A stretch of 64,000 nt of DNA from Stigmatella aurantiaca (GTDB lineage Bacteria; Myxococcota; Myxococcia; Myxococcales; Myxococcaceae), in the NCBI RefSeq assembly GCF_900109545.1, contig NZ_FOAP01000008.1:1-64000 (forward strand). Direction: 5' to 3'. Shown here piece after piece: positions 55,140-63,968 of this stretch. The position numbers and the translations under genes were made by a program. The notes under the pieces are model-generated. The model did no database searches, was not told the DNA's origin, and saw only the letters and a list, made by a program, of their open reading frames with translations. Positions within the stretch are counted from its first letter, which is position 1. Each line of letters starts with the position of its first letter.

Positions 55140-57679
55140 GGGGTCACCGTCACGGTCGCGTAGACGCGGCGCTCGACGCGGTTGCCGAAGGGGTGCTGGA
55201 AGTGGGAGCTGCCCAGGTTGGAGCCCACCACGGCCACCGTGAGCTTGTCCTGGAGCATCGAGTAGCCCACCCGGGCGTTGAGCACGGTGTAGGCGGGAAG
55301 CTGGTTGGCGATGAAGTCGATGCGGGTGGGGTCCCCCAGGTCGGGCTCGCGTTCGATCCAGGTGGTGTCCGAGGTGAAGGCCGCGTCGATGCCAAACTCC
55401 AGGTCGGCGCGCGTGCGGTAGGTGAGGCCACCGAACAGCCGCACCTGGGGCGCTTGGTTGCACGGGGCGCACCGCGACTCCTCTTCGCCCTCCGCCGTCA
55501 CCTTCTGCAGCGCGGCGCTGGCCTTGATGCCCAGGCCGTCCACGGGGGCCAGCGACACGCCCACCTCGGCGCCGCGCGAGGTGTAGGTGGCCTGCTCGTT
55601 CTGGAAGAAGGAGCGGCCGGCCAGGTACGAGCCGGTGACGGGGTCGAACGACTCGCCCGCGGGCATCCGCTGCAAGGGGGACAGGCCGATGAGGTTCTTC
55701 ACCGTGTTCTGGTAGAGGGCCACGTCCCAGTCGATGCCCAGGGTGGGCGCCTCGCCGCGGTAGCCCAGCTCGTAGGCCACCAGCCGCTCGGGGCGCAGCG
55801 TCCGGTTGCCCTGGGTGAGCGCGCTGGCGCCCGGCACGCCGGGCACGGGCACGCGCAGCGCGGTGTAGCTCTCCAGGAAGGCGGGCTCCCGGAAGGCGGA
55901 GGCCGCGGTGGCGCGGAAGGCATGGCCCTCGAAGGGCATGAGGATGCCGGAGACGCGCGGCGAGTGCGCCAGCCCGGGCTCGCCCTGGGACAGCAGCGGG
56001 TGCCGGTCCATGCGGTAGGAGGCGATCAGCCGGAAGGGATCCACGGGCCGCCACTCATCCTGCACGAAGGCGGCGGTGTGGAACTCCTCCTTGGCCCCAG
56101 GCCCCAGGTAGTCCCAGATGACGCGCTTGAAGCGGCCCTCCACGCCCACGTTGAGCAGGTGCTCACCGCCGAGCTCGAAGCCCTTGCTGAAGAGCGCCTC
56201 GCCGTTGAAGACGTGGAAGTCGACGCGGCTGCTCAGCGAGCGCTGGCCGATGCTCTGGTACTGCGGCGCGGCCTTCGAGCCGGTGTGGTTCCAGAAGGCC
56301 TTCACCTTCACGGGGCCCAGGCCCAGGTCGGTCTTGGCGTAGGCGCTCAGCCCGTCCAGGTAGAAGTTGCGCAGCACCCCGAGCGGGTACACCTCGGTGT
56401 AGTACCGGTGGACTCCGGAGGACACGCCCAGGTCCACCCCCGAGTCGAACTTGTACTCGGTGGACAGGTTGGCCCGCGCGCCGCGGTAGCCCAGGTCCTT
56501 CAGGGGCGTCGTCTGGGCGATGTCGGGCCGGTTGTCCCCGAAGTCCCGGCTCCACTTGTCCTCCTGCCCGTAGCCCACGGACAGGCGGTAGCGCAGGCCG
56601 CCCGCGGCCCCATGGCTCAGGAAGGAGCCGGCCGCGGTGTTGCCGCCGCCCGCCCGGGCGATGAACTGCCGGTCCCCGGAGCCGGGCGCCTGGGTGATGA
56701 TGTTGACCACGCCCAGCATCGCGTTGGCGCCGTACAGGGCGCTGCCCGGACCGCGGATGACCTCGATGCGCTCGATTTCCTCCAGCCCGATGGGGAAGTT
56801 GGCCCACAACGTCATGCCCAGGAAGTCCTGGTACTCGGTGCGGCCGTCCACCAGCACGAGCACCTTGTTGGCCATGCGCTGGTTGAAGCCGCGGAAGGAG
56901 AGGTTGGCGCTCGTGACGCCCATCTCCATCACGTCCGCGCCCGGCACCCGGCGCAGCAGCTCCACCAGGCTGGTGGCCCCCGACAGGCGGATGTCCTCGG
57001 CGGTGATGACGGTGGTGGCGTTGGGCGCCTCCAGCGCGGACTGGGCCCGGCGGCTGGCCGTCACCACGCGCTCTTCATAGGGCACCGCGCCCACGTCCTC
57101 CTCGGCCCGCGGCAGCGCGGCGCGGGAGGACGCGGTGGCGCCCGGCGCCGTGGGGGCGGGCGTGGCGGAGGCGGTGGGCAGGGACTCCGCGCGGGCAATG
57201 GCCTTCTCCAGCCGCTCCAGGAGCTGCGCCAGGGCCTGCGCATCCGGCGCGGCCGTGGGCGTGGCCGGGGTGGGCCGGGGCGTGCCCGGCGGCGGCGGCA
57301 TGGGGAGCTTCTGGGCCAGGCTGGAGGACTCGGGCTCGGAGGCCTTCACCGCCTCCTCCAGGCGGGCGATGGTGGCGCGCACGGAGACCGCGTCCGCGGG
57401 GTTGGTCTCCAGGTAGCGCTGGTACCACTCCAGCGCCTCCGGCGAGCGGCCGGCGTCGAGGTACGCGCGCGCGATGTTGTAGAGCACGCTGGGGTGCGGC
57501 TTGATGGCGTACGCTTCCTTCAACTCGGCGATGCCCGGGTCGAACGCCCCCTGGGCGATGAGGCTCATGCCGTTGCGGAAGTGGCGCCGCGCCTCCAAGC
57601 GCTCGTCGGCCAGGGCATTTCCCGCGTACAGGGACAGCGCGAGAAGGCCCGCTCGCTTGAACACTTCGGTGAGTTTCAC
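55136..57679 (-). CDS. TonB-dependent receptor with N-terminal TPR region
   Basis: An 847-residue outer membrane receptor. After a signal peptide (about 1-24) come TPR-like helices (about 27-115: LEARRHFRNGMSLIAQGAFDPGIAELKEAY, LYNIARAYLDAGRSPEALEWYQRYL), then a Pro/Ala-rich linker to about 205. The plug domain follows (VVTASRRAQSALEAPNATTVITAEDI, RRVPGADV, RIEVIRGPGSALYGANAMLGVVNIIT), then the 22-strand barrel. The TPR prefix in a receptor is unusual. It overlaps the kinase stop by 4 bases and the lipoprotein start by 4. The ligand is unknown. Confidence 0.92.
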   Translation of the reverse strand: MKLTEVFKRAGLLALSLYAGNALADERLEARRHFRNGMSLIAQGAFDPGIAELKEAYAIKPHPSVLYNIARAYLDAGRSPEALEWYQRYLETNPADAVSVRATIARLEEAVKASEPESSSLAQKLPMPPPPGTPRPTPATPTAAPDAQALAQLLERLEKAIARAESLPTASATPAPTAPGATASSRAALPRAEEDVGAVPYEERVVTASRRAQSALEAPNATTVITAEDIRLSGATSLVELLRRVPGADVMEMGVTSANLSFRGFNQRMANKVLVLVDGRTEYQDFLGMTLWANFPIGLEEIERIEVIRGPGSALYGANAMLGVVNIITQAPGSGDRQFIARAGGGNTAAGSFLSHGAAGGLRYRLSVGYGQEDKWSRDFGDNRPDIAQTTPLKDLGYRGARANLSTEYKFDSGVDLGVSSGVHRYYTEVYPLGVLRNFYLDGLSAYAKTDLGLGPVKVKAFWNHTGSKAAPQYQSIGQRSLSSRVDFHVFNGEALFSKGFELGGEHLLNVGVEGRFKRVIWDYLGPGAKEEFHTAAFVQDEWRPVDPFRLIASYRMDRHPLLSQGEPGLAHSPRVSGILMPFEGHAFRATAASAFREPAFLESYTALRVPVPGVPGASALTQGNRTLRPERLVAYELGYRGEAPTLGIDWDVALYQNTVKNLIGLSPLQRMPAGESFDPVTGSYLAGRSFFQNEQATYTSRGAEVGVSLAPVDGLGIKASAALQKVTAEGEEESRCAPCNQAPQVRLFGGLTYRTRADLEFGIDAAFTSDTTWIEREPDLGDPTRIDFIANQLPAYTVLNARVGYSMLQDKLTVAVVGSNLGSSHFQHPFGNRVERRVYATVTVTP

Positions 57680-59328
57680 TGGTAGGGATCGTCCTTGTAA
57701 CCGGTCGAGCCCGGCCGCTGCCGCGAGGGGCCCTTCTTCTTCTTGAGCTTGTGGGTGAAGCGCACTTCAGGCCCCTCGCCCTCCGCCTTGACGGTGGCGC
57801 GGGGGTAGCCGCTGAGCTCGAACGTCAGCTCGGCGCTGGCCCGGCCCGCCGCGTTCGCCGGGAGCTTCAGCTCCACGGGCGTCTGGCCCAGGTCCTTGCC
57901 CCGGTGCTTCACCCGGGCGCCGCTGGGCTCGCTGGCGATGAGGAAGCGCACCAGGGAGGCCTGGGCCACGGCCTCCGGCGCGGCGGGCTCGGGAGGGGCC
58001 TCCTCCACGGGAGCGGAGGGCGCCGCGGGGGCCTCCGGCTCGCCGGTGAGGTTCGCGGCGAGCGCATCGGGAGCCGGCTCCGTGCCGGCGGGGGCCTGCG
58101 TGGGGGGAGGGGCCGGGAGAGGCGCCGGGGCCGCCACGAGCGGGGCCGGGGGCGGCTTGGAGGCGGGCGTGCTCAGGGCGAACACCAGGGACACGGCCAC
58201 GCCGGCCAGCACCGAGCCGGCGAGCAGGGCGATGGCCAGGGAGTTGCGGCGCCCCTTCGTCCGCGGCTCCTCCTCCTCCACGGAGATGTCGAGCGCCATG
58301 GTGGAGGCGTTGGAGGGCGAGGGCGGCGTGCCGATGGGGCCCGTGTGGGGGCCACTGCCGGGGGTGATGAAGGAGCGGGGGCCCGAGTAGAAGCCGCTGC
58401 TGAGGCCGGCCGCGGCGGTGGTGCGGCGGATGCTGTCGAGCACCCGGTCCATCGAGTCGAAGCGCTCCGCGGGCTGCTTGGACAGGCACTTCATCACCAG
58501 CGCCTCCACCTCGGGAGGGATGGTGTGGTTGGGCCAGATGGCCGCGAAGGTGGGGGGCGGCTCGTTGAGGTGCTTGACGATGATGTCGATGCTCTGCTCG
58601 GCCAGGAACGGGGGGCGCCCCAGCAGCATCTGGTAGAGCACCACGCCCAGCGAGTACACGTCGCTGCGCGGGTCGGAGATGTTGCGCGCCTGCTCGGGCG
58701 CCATGTACTGCGGCGAGCCGAGGATGACGCCCGCCTGGGTGAGCGACACGTCCGCGGGGAAGCTGCCCCCGTCGGGCATGAAGGACTTCACCAGCCCGAA
58801 GTCCAGCACCTTCACCAGGTCGTGGTCCTTCTCCTGGTTGAGAATCATCACGTTGGCGGGCTTCAGGTCGCGGTGGATGAGGCCGACCTTGTGCGCCTCG
58901 CGCAGGGAGCGGGCAATCTGCTGGGCGATGCTGAGCGCGCGCGGCCAGGGCAGGGGGCCCGTCTGGGTGAGCATCTGCGAGAGGGTCAGCCCCTCGATGT
59001 ACTCCATCGCGATGTAGTAGATGCCGTCGTCGGTCTTCCCGTAGTCGATGATGGTGATGGTGTTGGGGTGGCGCAGCTTCGCGGTGACGTTGGCTTCCAG
59101 GAAGAAGCGGCGCTGGAACCCGGGATCCTTGTCCTGGCCGTACTGGGGGTTGAGGATCTTCAGCGCGACCATGCGGTCGAGCGGGGACTGGATGGCCTTG
59201 TACACGCGTCCCATGCCGCCGGCGCCCAGCGCTTCGACGATCTTGAAACGCTCGTTGAGAACCCTGCCCAACAGGGGGTCCTCGATGGGGGGTGGCGCGC
59301 CCCCCGCAGAGGCGTCGCTTTCAATCAT
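57676..59328 (-). CDS. Membrane Ser/Thr protein kinase with C-terminal PEGA-like domain
   Basis: A eukaryote-like kinase of 550 residues. The glycine loop GAGGMGRVY (35-43), Lys57, HRDLKPAN (152-159), DFG (176-178) and YMAPEQA are intact, so it is probably active. A helix at about 365-385 anchors it. Outside lie a Pro/Ala linker and a PEGA-like domain (about 465-535; IASEPSGARVKHRGKDLGQTP). It leads a three-gene operon with a TonB receptor and a lipoprotein, each joined by ATGA overlaps. It may sense the envelope and control the receptor system. Confidence 0.94.
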   Translation of the reverse strand: MIESDASAGGAPPPIEDPLLGRVLNERFKIVEALGAGGMGRVYKAIQSPLDRMVALKILNPQYGQDKDPGFQRRFFLEANVTAKLRHPNTITIIDYGKTDDGIYYIAMEYIEGLTLSQMLTQTGPLPWPRALSIAQQIARSLREAHKVGLIHRDLKPANVMILNQEKDHDLVKVLDFGLVKSFMPDGGSFPADVSLTQAGVILGSPQYMAPEQARNISDPRSDVYSLGVVLYQMLLGRPPFLAEQSIDIIVKHLNEPPPTFAAIWPNHTIPPEVEALVMKCLSKQPAERFDSMDRVLDSIRRTTAAAGLSSGFYSGPRSFITPGSGPHTGPIGTPPSPSNASTMALDISVEEEEPRTKGRRNSLAIALLAGSVLAGVAVSLVFALSTPASKPPPAPLVAAPAPLPAPPPTQAPAGTEPAPDALAANLTGEPEAPAAPSAPVEEAPPEPAAPEAVAQASLVRFLIASEPSGARVKHRGKDLGQTPVELKLPANAAGRASAELTFELSGYPRATVKAEGEGPEVRFTHKLKKKKGPSRQRPGSTGYKDDPYQ

Positions 59329-59660
59329 GTGCTCCCCCGCCGCAAGGCGGCTTCAAAGCCAGTAGGGCAGGAATGCTAGCACCGGATGTTCTACTGCCCA
59401 AGAGACCGGGCTGCGGAGAAGCCCTCCAGGCCCGGAAATCCGGCCTCGGGCGAGGGCCGCTTCCCCGAGGGATCAGCCCCCGCCCTTCTCACGCGCAGTG
59501 TGGCTGAAATCGCCCGGAGCCCCCTCTGGCCCGCCGCCCGGGCCGGTGTTCGGCGCGCTGCGCCAAAAACCCTGGCGGTTTGTGACATGCGGGAAACGGG
59601 GGAGGGGGCAGGGGGCCGGCAGGTGACCGGAGGGGAACTCCCGGGCATAAAGTGCCCGGC
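59329..59660. other. Divergent control region of the kinase operon and the B12-type gene
   Basis: A 332-base gap with no convincing gene. CCGCC-GCAA-GGCGG (59337-59350) is a small hairpin directly before the GGGGAG ribosome site of the kinase gene. GGGCAG (59365-59370) and CTGCCC (59394-59399) form a wider inverted pair. CGCCA-N7-TGGCG (59561-59577) lies in an AT-richer patch. I looked for a cobalamin riboswitch because the + strand gene is BtuF-like and could not find the consensus boxes. Confidence 0.4.
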
Positions 59661-60524
59661 ATGACGGCCTCCCTCGACCGGTTGCTTGCTTCCGCGCCCC
59701 GGTACCCCCAGCGCATCGTCTGCATGACGGAGGAGACGACGGAGACGCTCTACCGCATTGGCGCCGGGGACCTGGTGGTGGGGGTCTCGGGCTTCACGGT
59801 GCGCCCCCCCGAGGCGCGCAAGAAGCCGCGCGTCAGCTCGTTCCTGGACGCGAACTTCGAGCGCATCCTGGAGCTGAAGCCCGACCTGGTGCTCGGGTTC
59901 TCGGACCTGCAGGCGGACCTGGGGCGCGAGCTGTGCAAGCGCGGCGTGCCCGTGTACCTGTTCAACCAGCGCTCGGTGGCGGAGATCCTCCAGACCGTGC
60001 GCGTGGTGGGCGCGCTGGTGGGGCGGGCGGAGGCGGCGGAGCACCTGGCGGACACGCTGAGGGCCAACCTGGAGCGCCACGCGCACGCCGCGGAGGCCCT
60101 GCCCCGGCGGCCCCGCATCTTCTTCGAGGAGTGGCACGAGCCCCTCATCTCCGGCATCCGCTGGTGCTCGGAGCTGGTGGAGCTGGTGGGCGGCGAGGAC
60201 GTGTGTGCCGAGTCCCGCGCCCACCCGGAGGCCAAGGGCCGTATCTTCACCCCCGAGGAGGTGGCGCGGCGCAACCCCGAGGCGGTCATCGCCAGCTGGT
60301 GTGGGCGCAAGGCCAAGCGGGACAAGATCGTCTCCCGCCCGGGCTGGAAGGAGGTCCGCGCCGTGGTGGATGATCAGCTCTACGAGGTGAAGAGCTCCTT
60401 CATCCTCCAGCCGGGCCCGGCGGCGCTCTCGGACGGGGTGGATCAGCTCGCGCGCATCGTGGCGGCCGTGGCCCAGGGGCGCACGTTGCCCTCGCCCCGC
60501 CCGGAGGACCTGCGCACGGCGTGA
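59661..60524 (+). CDS. BtuF-like periplasmic-binding-fold protein lacking a signal peptide
   Basis: A 287-residue protein with the class III substrate-binding fold of BtuF and helical-backbone proteins: RIVCMTEETTETLYRIGAGDLVVGVS, LELKPDLVLGFSDLQ, a backbone helix (about 95-140) and ASWCGRKAK, VVDDQLYEVKSSFILQPGPAALSDGV. These carry cobalamin or iron chelates to ABC importers. There is no signal peptide or lipobox at either possible start (59652 or 59661), and no transporter gene is adjacent. A cytoplasmic cobalamin-binding role is possible. Confidence 0.85.
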   Translation: MTASLDRLLASAPRYPQRIVCMTEETTETLYRIGAGDLVVGVSGFTVRPPEARKKPRVSSFLDANFERILELKPDLVLGFSDLQADLGRELCKRGVPVYLFNQRSVAEILQTVRVVGALVGRAEAAEHLADTLRANLERHAHAAEALPRRPRIFFEEWHEPLISGIRWCSELVELVGGEDVCAESRAHPEAKGRIFTPEEVARRNPEAVIASWCGRKAKRDKIVSRPGWKEVRAVVDDQLYEVKSSFILQPGPAALSDGVDQLARIVAAVAQGRTLPSPRPEDLRTA

Positions 60525-60537
60525 CCGGGACGCGCGC

Positions 60538-60918
60538 TCAGGCCGCGTGCTGGGCCAGGGCGGCGAGCTCTTCTTCGACGATGTTGAGGAACTCGTTGAT
60601 GTCCAACGGCTTGTGGAGCATGCGCACGCCCGCGGGGGGCACGACCCGGGGATGCGCGGTGATCATCACCACCCGCGTCTGGCGGACACAGCCCTCTTTC
60701 ATGGCCTGCTCCACCAGCCAGCCGCCGCTCTCCCCGGGCAGCATGTAGTCGGTGATGAGCAGGTGGACGTGCTGGCGCTGAAGCTGGGCGAGCCCTTCCT
60801 CCGCCGTGCCCACGGGGATGATGCCGTAGCCTTCGGCTTCCAGCAGGGTGCTCAGGCCCTCTCGGATGTCTTCGTTGTCTTCCACCAGGAGGACCCTGGG
60901 TCCACGGATAGGGTCCAC
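60538..60918 (-). CDS. Orphan response regulator (receiver only)
   Basis: A 126-residue CheY-like receiver. LLVEDNEDIREGL, ITDYMLPGESGG with the phosphoacceptor Asp, MITAH and HKPLD with the conserved Lys fit an active receiver. There is no output domain and no adjacent kinase. The GTG at 60918, with GGGAG eight bases ahead, gives the usual length; the open frame extends further up but lacks family features. Confidence 0.87.
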   Translation of the reverse strand: MDPIRGPRVLLVEDNEDIREGLSTLLEAEGYGIIPVGTAEEGLAQLQRQHVHLLITDYMLPGESGGWLVEQAMKEGCVRQTRVVMITAHPRVVPPAGVRMLHKPLDINEFLNIVEEELAALAQHAA

Positions 60919-61070
60919 GATGATGCGCTCCCGAGATGCGGTCCGGCCCGTACTCTTGCGTGTGAAACGTTCCGTTGGAATGAAAAATCCCCCGGCGGTA
61001 GGAGCCAACTGTCTACCAGTAGGCGTTTCAGCGGCGAATTGGATGCATTTCAACCCTGGAAATGTCTCCT

Positions 61071-61090
61071 CATGCACGGCTTTGTGCATG
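61071..61090 (+). promoter_or_regulatory. 20-bp inverted repeat in the leader of the Omp85-like gene
   Basis: CATGCAC-N6-GTGCATG has perfect 7-base arms. It ends one base before the GAGGA ribosome binding site (61092-61096) of the GTG-started barrel gene. It can form an RNA hairpin that crowds the ribosome site or act as a DNA operator. Confidence 0.45.
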
Positions 61091-61103
61091 CGAGGATGGG
61101 CCG

Positions 61104-62849
61104 GTGCCGTTCGCGCTCCTTGCCCTGCTGATCCCACCCCTGGTGATGTCGGCGCCCGAGGCCCCGCCTAAGGTTCAAGAGGGGTACGAGGAGACGCTCG
61201 TGTCCTGGGGGTTGGCCCAGCACGGGCGCCTGCTGGAGCCCGTGCCCGAGGGCAAGCGGCTCGAGGCCATCCTCGTCGCGGCCGAGGATGTGGTGGCCGA
61301 GAGTGATCCATACCCCAACTTCCTGAACCTCTTTCACGCACGCACGCGCGAGACGGTCATCCGCCGCGAGGTGCTGCTGGAGCCCGGCCAGCCGTACTCC
61401 GCCGCGCTCGTGCAGGAGACGATGCGCAACCTGCGCAAGCTCGGCATTTTCGCCGTGGTGCGCGGGGTGGCCGTGCAGGGCGAGTCCCCCGGCGGGGTGG
61501 CCCTGCTCATCATCACCAAGGACCTCTGGTCGCTGCGGCTCAACCAGACCTTCGAGGTGGTGGGCTCCTTCGTGAGCTACCTGAAGCTCCAGGGCACGGA
61601 GGCCAACTTCCTGGGGCTCAACCAGCGCGTGGCGGCGGACTTCATCCTGCGCCCGGACACCTTCAGCTTCGGCCAGAGCTACATCAACCGGCGGGTGGGC
61701 GGCAGCCGCTGGTACTTCGGCGAGAGCGCCGCCCTCATCCTGGGGCGCGAGAGCGGCAAGCCCGAGGGCTCGCGGGGCTCGGTGGCCATCCAGCGCCCGC
61801 TGTACTCGCTGTCCACGCCCTGGGGGCTCAGCACGTCCGCGTCCTGGAACGTGGCGACGACGCGGGTGTACCGGGGCACGGAGGTGTGGCAGCTGGACTA
61901 CCCGGAGGGCGCGCCGGTCCCCTACATCTACAAGACGCGCGAGGTGTCCGCGGACGCGCAGTACACGCGCTCCTATGGCGGGCTCCACAAGGTGAACGTG
62001 AGCGGCGGGGTGGCCGCCTACCACCGCGATTACCGCGCCCCCGAGGAGGCGCCGCTGGATGAGGGGCAGCGCGCCTGGCTCCGGGACACCCTGCTGCCGC
62101 GCAGCGAGGACGCCGCCTATGCCCTGCTGAGCCTGTCCGCCTTCCAGGCGCGCTACCAGGTGATGCGGGATGTGGACTCGTACGCGCTCTCGGAGGACTA
62201 CCAGCTGGGGCACTCGGTCTTCGCCAGCGTCCGGTACGCGCCCCCGGTCTTTTCCTCCGCGGCGCACTACGCGGAGCTGGGCGTGGCGGCGCGCTACCGG
62301 TGGCTGTGGGGGGATGCGCTCACCACGGTGGCGGCGGCCGCGGCCATCCGCCGCGCGCTCGGGGACGGAGGCGGGTGGACCAACCGGCGCTGGGCCACCG
62401 AGGTGCAGCAGGTCTCCCCGCGCGTGCTGGGGGGCCGCTTCGTGGCGCGCGGCGTGCTGGACGTGAACATCGATGATCTGTTCGACCGGGTCACCCTGCT
62501 GGGAGGAGGCAATGGGCTGCGCGGGGCGAGCCCGGATGCCTACTCCGGCAAGCGGATGCTCCTGGTGAACCTGGAGTACCGCACGGTGCCCGTCGTCTTC
62601 CAGACGCTGCACCTGGGCGGGGTGCTCTTCTACGACGCGGGCTCCGCCTTCGACCGGCGGCCAAAGGTGGTGCACTCGGTGGGTCTGGGGGTCCGCTTCC
62701 TGTTCCCGCAGTTCAACCTGTACCCGTTCCGGTTGGACTTCGGCTACGTGCTCAACGACACGATGCCCTCGGTGGGGCAGCGCTTCACGTTCAGCGGCGG
62801 GCAGATCACCGACTACCGGCCCGGCTTCCTGGACTCGCCCCTGCGGTGA
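61104..62849 (+). CDS. Omp85/BamA-TamA-like outer membrane barrel protein
   Basis: A 581-residue protein with a short hydrophobic signal at the N-terminus. One POTRA-like domain is visible (about 90-160: REVLLEPGQPYSAALVQETMRNLRKLGIFAVVRGVAV), then a long beta-barrel to the C-terminus. Barrel signatures of the Omp85 group are present: LLGGGNGLRGASPDAYSGKRMLLVNLEYR, with the conserved RG tip, and GGVLFYDAGSAF. It does not look like a full BamA, which has five POTRA domains. GTG 61104 fits the GAGGA site; an ATG at 61062 is an alternative. Confidence 0.85.
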   Translation: MPFALLALLIPPLVMSAPEAPPKVQEGYEETLVSWGLAQHGRLLEPVPEGKRLEAILVAAEDVVAESDPYPNFLNLFHARTRETVIRREVLLEPGQPYSAALVQETMRNLRKLGIFAVVRGVAVQGESPGGVALLIITKDLWSLRLNQTFEVVGSFVSYLKLQGTEANFLGLNQRVAADFILRPDTFSFGQSYINRRVGGSRWYFGESAALILGRESGKPEGSRGSVAIQRPLYSLSTPWGLSTSASWNVATTRVYRGTEVWQLDYPEGAPVPYIYKTREVSADAQYTRSYGGLHKVNVSGGVAAYHRDYRAPEEAPLDEGQRAWLRDTLLPRSEDAAYALLSLSAFQARYQVMRDVDSYALSEDYQLGHSVFASVRYAPPVFSSAAHYAELGVAARYRWLWGDALTTVAAAAAIRRALGDGGGWTNRRWATEVQQVSPRVLGGRFVARGVLDVNIDDLFDRVTLLGGGNGLRGASPDAYSGKRMLLVNLEYRTVPVVFQTLHLGGVLFYDAGSAFDRRPKVVHSVGLGVRFLFPQFNLYPFRLDFGYVLNDTMPSVGQRFTFSGGQITDYRPGFLDSPLR

Positions 62850-62858
62850 GCTCCGGCT

Positions 62859-63968
62859 TCAAGCGTCCGGCCGCCACAGCTCCCAGCTCGTCTCCGGAGG
62901 CGCCTCGGGAGAAGGCGCGTGATTTCCCACGACGAGGAACGTGCCTGCGCCCACGGCCGCCAGCCGGTGGCCTGCCCGGGGCACCGCCAGCGGCTTTCCG
63001 AGAGACCAAGTGCGAGTCTCCGGATTCCAGATCTCCGCCACCGCCGTGGGCTCGGAGGTGCCCGTCACGAGCCCCCCGGACACCACCGCCCGTCCGTCCG
63101 GGAGCGCCGTCAGGGCGAAGGAGGACCGCGCCGAGGCCAGCGTCCCCGCGGCACTCCAGGTCCCGGTGCCGGGCTCCCACACTTCCGCGGTGGCAAGGAG
63201 CTGGCCCTGGTCCCAGCCGCCCACCACGAGGATGCGCTCCTCCGAGAGGGTGACCCCCTGGGCCTCATCGCGGGACTCCATCAAAGGGCCACTCGTCCGC
63301 CACAGCCGGCGCTCGGACTCCCACAGCTCGGTGGTCCGCGAGAGGGGCGGCGCGTAATGAGTGCCGTCGATGATGGCGAAGCCGAAGCCATTGTCCCGGC
63401 CGCCCGCGATGACCACCTGGCTGCCGCTCACACAGACCGGGCCGGTGTGGAAGATGCGAGCCGTCTGTCCGGCGGCCTCCCAGGCGCGGGCGCCCGGACG
63501 CAGCAGCTCGGCCCGCGTGCCGCGCTCCAGGTCATCGTCGTACTCGGAGCCCAGGACGAGCACCGCGCCATCCGGCAGCGTCACCGCGACGGGGCGGGCC
63601 CGGGCCTCGCGCAGCGGAGGGCCCTCCTGGAAGGCCTGGGTTCTGGGGTCCCAGAGCAGGGTGCTGTGCATCTCCATGATCTGGTCGGCCCGCCCGCCGA
63701 TGAGGAGCGCGCGCCCGTCCGGCAGCGTCACCGCCGCATGGTCATGCCTCGGGGAGGGCAAGGGGGCCAGGGGATGCCACGCCTCGGCCGAGGCGTCCCA
63801 GAACGCCGCGCCTCCCGTCGTCTGGCTCCTGGAGCCGATGCCGTCGGGGTGCCACTCGATGCCACCGGCCAGCAGGGCGCCCCCGGGGACGGCCGTCAGG
63901 CTGTAATTGTCGATCCAGATGCCAGCGTAGGGGATGCGTCGCGGGAGAGAGGAACGGCCAGCGCTCAT
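62859..63968 (-). CDS. Kelch-repeat protein
   Basis: A 369-residue protein of repeated kelch blades. Recurrent units of about 50-60 residues show the pattern hydrophobic strand, GG, then Trp/Thr: for example ALLIGGRADQI, VLVLGSEYDD, VVIAGGRDNG, ILVVGGWDQG and AVVSGGLVTG, each followed by a W-containing strand such as ELWDSE- or TGTWSAAG-like segments. Such propellers bind proteins or sugars. No signal peptide is apparent. An in-frame TGA lies 3 bases before the ATG at 63968, so the gene is complete in the window. Confidence 0.88.
   Translation of the reverse strand: MSAGRSSLPRRIPYAGIWIDNYSLTAVPGGALLAGGIEWHPDGIGSRSQTTGGAAFWDASAEAWHPLAPLPSPRHDHAAVTLPDGRALLIGGRADQIMEMHSTLLWDPRTQAFQEGPPLREARARPVAVTLPDGAVLVLGSEYDDDLERGTRAELLRPGARAWEAAGQTARIFHTGPVCVSGSQVVIAGGRDNGFGFAIIDGTHYAPPLSRTTELWESERRLWRTSGPLMESRDEAQGVTLSEERILVVGGWDQGQLLATAEVWEPGTGTWSAAGTLASARSSFALTALPDGRAVVSGGLVTGTSEPTAVAEIWNPETRTWSLGKPLAVPRAGHRLAAVGAGTFLVVGNHAPSPEAPPETSWELWRPDA

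Noticed and set aside
59401-59660. Possible cobalamin riboswitch before the BtuF-like gene
   Set aside because: GAGACCGGGCTGC and AGCCCCCGCCC resemble pieces of the consensus, but they are in the wrong order and spacing and the complete B12 box is missing.
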